Positions 1-6,000 of a DNA stretch of 12,084 nucleotides are shown in pieces. The stretch is from Rhodoferax sp. GTDB taxonomy: Bacteria > Pseudomonadota > Gammaproteobacteria > Burkholderiales > Burkholderiaceae_C. How positions within the stretch are numbered: position 1 is the first letter of the stretch; every line of letters begins with the position of its first letter. A program made the translations under genes and the position numbers. The stretch covers positions 1 to 12,084 of the forward strand of contig JAJAZK010000295.1 in NCBI GenBank assembly GCA_026785765.1, given 5' to 3'. Below the pieces are notes generated by a model that did no database searches, was not told where the DNA came from, and saw nothing but the letters and a program-made list of their open reading frames with translations.

Positions 1-1
1 C

Positions 2-3000
2 AATATCGTGCGTACCACCACCACGGCGCAGATCGGGCAGAACGCGCTGGTCAAGGCCGGGCGCGATGTCAACGTGTCGGCCACATCCACCAAGGATGTG
101 GAGTCGGCTGCGGTGGCCGCTGCCGGTGGCCTGTCGGTCGGTATCGCCGGGGCGGTATCGGTTGTCAGCATCGGCGCCAGCCTGGACGCCGATTCGCAGG
201 CCAGCCTGCGCGACACGGATTCCAACAGCAATACCGCCAGTTTCGCGGACTCCAAGGTCAAGCAGGACAAGGTGACCGGCAGCCTGGGCAATTCCGAGCA
301 TGTGCGGGGAACCAGGACCGAGGTATCCGGGCGCGTGGCGTCGCTGGGTGTGGCAAGCGACATGAACGAGTCGGCGACCGCTTCGCTGGACAAGACCCGC
401 GCCTTTGTAGGCCGCAACAGCCAGATCGTGGCCGGCGGCGATGTCTCTGTCACCGCCACCGACCGGCTGCGGCTGAGAATGAACGTGGCTGGAGCGGCGG
501 GCGGTTTTGTGGGTATCGGCGGCGCTTTCGGGGTGGCGACTACCAAGGCGACCAGCGAGGCCTTTGTCGGCGACGACACCACGGTGGATGCCGGCGACGA
601 CGTGCTGGTCAACGCGCAAGCCGTCAATCTGGACCTTGGCGGTGCACAGGTGCGTTCGGTGGCGGGTGCCGGCGGCGTGGTGGGTGTGTCGGCAGCGGTG
701 GCCGTCATTGACGACCGCAGCAGCACGCGTGCGTCGCTGTCGTCCAGCGCAAGGGTGCTGCGCGCCGATGCGGTTACGGTACAGGCCCGCACCAACCATA
801 CCGCCCGTGCTGAGACTTTTGGTGCGTCGGTGGGTGCCATCGCCATCGGCGCGTCGGTGGCGCGCTCGGAGTTCAATGGCGAGACGGTGGCCTGGCTCGG
901 TGCGGGAGTCGAGATTGGCCTGGCGCCACCCAGCACCGTCAATAGCGTGGCGGTGCTCGCCAGCGACGAGTCAGTCGCCTATGCCAGCGCCACAGCGGGC
1001 ACGGCGGGCATTCTGGCCGGCTCCGGGGCGGACGCCAGGGCGACCGCTGGCGCCAGGGTGCAGGCCTTCACTTCCGACAATGTGAAGATCGTCGCCCAGG
1101 GCTCGGTGGATGTGGAAGCCACCTCGACGCCGCGTACCGAGGCGGCCGCGCTGGGCATCAATATCGGCGCTGGCGCGGTCGGTGCGTCGCTGGCCAACGC
1201 CCGTTCCAGCGCCCTGGTCGAGGCAAAGCTGGGCAGCAACAACACGGTCACTGCCGCCGCGCTGGACATTCAGGCGCGCCGTGTCGTGGGTGCCGGACCC
1301 ACCACGCTGGCAAAGGCTACCGGCGCGTCTGGCGGCCTGTTGTTTGGCATCAACGCCACCGAGGCAGTGGCAAGCAGCAGCGGCACCACCAGCGCGCAGA
1401 TTGGCGACGGGACAACCGTCACGGTGACCGGGTTTGCCACCGTGCAGGCCGACAACCGGTCGCAGCAGACAGCCTCCGGACTGGGCTTCTCGGCTGGCTT
1501 CATTGCCGCTGGTGCGGACTACGCACGCGCCAATTCGTTGACCACGACACAAGCATTGCTCGGGGCCAACGTCAAACTCAGCGCTGGCACCTTGCAGGTG
1601 CTGGCCGGTGGCGCCGACAGCAACTATGCGTGGGCGCAGGCCGGTAGCGGCGGTGTCGTGTCAGCGCCATTCTCCGAGGCCTCCACCTTCAACAGCAGCG
1701 TGACCTATGCCCGCACTGGCAGTGGCAACAACACCACCGGCAACGCCCGCAAGATCGATGTCGGAACGTTGTTGGTCTCGGCCAGCCACACCGCAAACTT
1801 CAACAGCTGGATCGACAGCACCAATGCATCGCTGATTGGCGCCAGCGGCGCCACGGCGACGAATGTGTTGAACAGCCGCGCCGAGGCCGGCATCGGAGCC
1901 TCGGGTTATGTAGAAGCCGACGCGATCACCCTGGAAGCCTTCAACCAGGTTCGCAAACAGAATCCGGGTGGGCCCAGCATCAGCATACCGGGCCTGGCGC
2001 AGAACGTTCCGGCCTGGAACGTGAACTCCAACTCCGGCGGCCTGGCCGACGTGCCCGCCGCCAGCAGCAGCACCATCATCACTACCAATGCCCTGGTTGA
2101 TGTCGCCGCCAGCGCCAGTCTGCTGCAAACCGGGAGCCGCAACAGCCCGGGTGTGTTCAAGCTCGACGCCTGGAACGACGTGACGGCAATCGACCGCGTC
2201 AAGATGGCGTCCGGTGGTGCTATTTCCGCAGCCAGTGGCAAGTCGTCCGTGCTGGCCGATACGAACAACGCGACGGTGCGGGTGCAGGACAACGCGCAAC
2301 TGAGCGCTGTCGGTGATATCAGCATGGGTGCACGCGCTATTGCCAACATCAACACCCAGACCGCGGTGGACGTCTACGGCGCGGTCGGGGTCGCGCCTGA
2401 AGGGGACAGCGTCTCGCGGTTCCAGGCGATCAATACCATCGACATCGGTGCGGCCGAGTTGAGTGCGTTGAACGATGTGCGGCTCTGGGCTGGTGCCAAC
2501 AGCTCGGGTACTGGCAACAACATCCAGACGGTCGCGCGCAGCGACGTTTACAACAACACGGCGATCCCGGTGAACCGCGCTCCAGTTGCGGATGCCATCG
2601 TGGTAACACGCAGCAATATCGAGATCGACAGTGGTGCCGATGTGGCCGCCGTGCGCAACGTGTCGCTGCTGGCCGAGAAGGGTACGGTCACCGCTTCCGG
2701 GGTCGGCATCGGCAAGGATATCTACCGCGAAGTATTGGCAGCTATTGCCAGCGCAGTCAGCAACGCCTTTGGTGGCGGTGACGTGTCGTTCGAGACCCGC
2801 ACCGGGCGCTCGATCCGGGATCAGGCCTCCAATGTGGCGGTCAACGGCACGGTGCAGGTCGGCACCGAGCGCAAGCTGTCCATCGAGTTCGATGTCAATG
2901 GTGTTGTTGACAGTGCCAAGACTTTTGGCCTGAGTGCCTCGAATCCGGTTTTTCTCAGCGTCGCCGGTGAGCTCCTGCAGCGCATCGTGGATTTGAACAA

Positions 3001-6000
3001 ACTGATTGCAGCCTACTCGGTTGCGTCGGCCAGTGCCGACGCGTCGATTGCCGCTGCTGCCTACAAGTCTGAGGTCGCGTTTCTCAAACGCAAACTCAAG
3101 GACATGGGTTACCCGGTGCGTGAGGACCCGACCACCGGGGCGTTGACGATTGGTGGCGCGCCCAGCATCAGTGCGAGGGCGGCGGCGCAACAAGCTGTTG
3201 ACGGGATGACCACGAGCCGCACCGGGTACGCGTCTGAAAGGACGACCTTCACCAACACCAACAGCGCTCTGACCACCACCAATGGCCAGTTGGCGCGGAG
3301 CAATACGGATCTGCGCGCGCTAAATGTCACCCGAAGAACCACATTGGCCGGCATGGCCGCCGACGATCCGGCGCGCCCGGCTTTGGTCACACTGATCGAC
3401 AACACCGCCACGCAAATCGGCAACCAGACACAGACCATCAACACCAACACCGCGACGATCAACACTAACGATGTTTCGATCACTGCGTTGACTGGCCAGA
3501 TAACCGGGCTTGACGACCAGATTGCCCAGATTCGGACCGGCCTGACCGCAGGGACCTACTCGGACACGGTCGCTCAGGGGCCGCAAGCGGCCTTCCGCAC
3601 CATCAGCGACGGGGTTGCGCCACTGGGCAATATCTTTGTGCGGGGAGACAGGCTGCAAGGCAGCGGTACCCTGAATGCGCCGGGGGACGCCGAGATCAAG
3701 GTCGTCAACAACGGGCCCACCTTCCTGATCCTGAAGAACCTGACCATTCCGCCGGACGATGGCGGCAAGATCTTCTTCAACAATGTCGACATCAAGAGCA
3801 ACACCCAGATAAATGCCGTCAACGGAGGCGCCAACGGCGCTGCTTTCAGGATTTTCACCGCCGACAGCCAATTCGACGTGAACGGCAACCCGGTGCCGTC
3901 GAACAAGCCGCAGATCGTGATCAGCAGCACCTGCAACCCCGACGCTGCGGTCAACGCATCGAAAAAGAATACCGACCTTTATGCGCTGGCACCGGACATT
4001 ATTTTGCAGGGTGACATCAGCAACCTGCGCGGCTTGGTACGGATCACCAGTGAGTCGGGCAGCATCCGGATCGAACAGAAGCGCGACACCCAGGGCAATA
4101 TCATCCCGGGTGAGACTGCCAACATCCGCGCCGGTCAGGTCGAGGTGAGGGCCAGCAACGGCGACTTTGTACAGAGTTACACCGACACCTTCTTCCACAC
4201 CGCCGGTGCGCCGCTGGTGACGGTTCCGGGACTTGCGTCGCCAGCAGCGTTTCCGCGCACCATCGACCGGATCGACCGCAACGAGACACTCGGGGCGGGG
4301 ATTGTTGCCAACGGCAGCGTATTGATCGCAGCGCGCTACCTGAACATAAACGGCACGATTCAGAGTGGCCTGGCCGAGTGGGGCGTGCTGGTGCCTGACA
4401 ACGCCACGGCCAAGATCGGCACCGGCAGCGGCAGTTTTGCCGCTGCGCGCTCGATTTACCTCGGGCTGAGCCAAGCCCAGCAGCAGGTGCAGGGAGCCGA
4501 GTTTTACGAGGTTGTAGGCGCCACCGTGGCTGGACTGGCTGGCAATACACAGGGCAATTGGGAGCAGGTCAAGGTCAGTTACAACGCCAGGGAAGACAGG
4601 CTCGAACTCGGCGGTGTGCGTGTGCAGGGCGGTTACGTGGAACTGTTCGGCCAGATCTTCAACACCACGGCGGGTACGGGTGCCAAGGTCAAGGTGCTCG
4701 ACGGTTACGGCCAGGTCAAGGTGGACAACCAGACCAACCTGCCGCTGTGGGTGAATCTGCTCGACACCGGTAAAGGCGTCCAAGGCGAGGTGAACATCAC
4801 CAACATCTTGGTCAACAGCGTGACCGGTGCCGTGACACCCACGAAGACGACGTATGTGCGGGATTCGGCGGGTTGTCTGGTGGTGGATGGATGCCGGACC
4901 GGCCAGTCCTATTTGCCACAGGCGAATCTGCGTTTTGTCGTGAACGTGGGTTATGACCAATCCACTACCGACTTCTATCGCTACTCGCAGGAAGGGATCA
5001 TCGGTTTTTCGATCGGCAGCGTCGCTCTGGACCGCTACAAGATCAGCTCGGTGGTCTCCAGCAACAACCCGATTGCCCGCGGCGTCAGTTTGCAGACGGT
5101 CTCGCCGTCCGCAAACACGAACCGCTATACCAACCCGGCGATGACGGTTGGACCATCCACGATCAGTGGCGGAAAACAACAGGACAATACGGTCGTATCT
5201 TTTCTGACACCTGGCCGCAGCTGGAATGATTGCAATTGGTGGACCTTGTGTATCAACGCCACCCATTACCAGGAGTTCACCAGGCAGACGGGTAACAAGA
5301 TTACCGTCACCGACAGCGTCAAGGCGGACTACCCGATCGGCATCGAATTCATCGGTTTTGACAAGGGACGGGTGAACCTGTCCTCCAGAGGCAGCGTGGT
5401 GCTGAACTCGTCGGTGAACAACCGCAACGGTGACACCAGCGTCACCTCGGTCAATGGCTCGATCACGCAAAACGGTGACCAGGCGATTCTTGGCGGCAAC
5501 AACATCAGCCTGAGCGCGAACACTGGCATTGGAGCGACTGGGCAGGCTTTGCAGGTCAACGTCAAGGACGGCAGCAAGCTCGACGCCATCGCCAGCTCTG
5601 GCGAGGTGCGGGTGAAGCAGGTGCTGGGTGATTTGAAGTTCGGCACGGTCGGCGGTGTGGGTGTCTCCAACGTGGTGCTTGAAGCCGAGCGCAATTTGCT
5701 CGGTGAAAACGGCAACTCTTACGTCCAGGGACGCCGCGTCGAACTGCTTGCGCGCAACGGTGCAATCGGCGGCGGCGTCGCCGACCCGCTCAACGTGCGT
5801 ACCGGCTACACCACCAACCAGGCGCAATGGCCCAACAACGGCCTGATGGCTACGGCACGTGACAATATCAACATCAGGAACTCCAGGGATCCTGGCAATG
5901 CCGCCGGCTACACGGGTAACCTGCTGTTGATTTCTGCTGAGTCCCTGGCGGGCGACGTGCGGGTGCAGACCACCGGCAAGGTGATCGACAACAACCCGTT

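Noticed and set aside
3428..3520. Trimeric autotransporter stalk, from the I-x-x-N-T-x-x heptads.
   Set aside because: The preceding arm mirrors this one layer by layer across an Asp-Asp-Pro turn, so an intramolecular antiparallel hairpin explains more, and the gene context is TPS and not type Vc.
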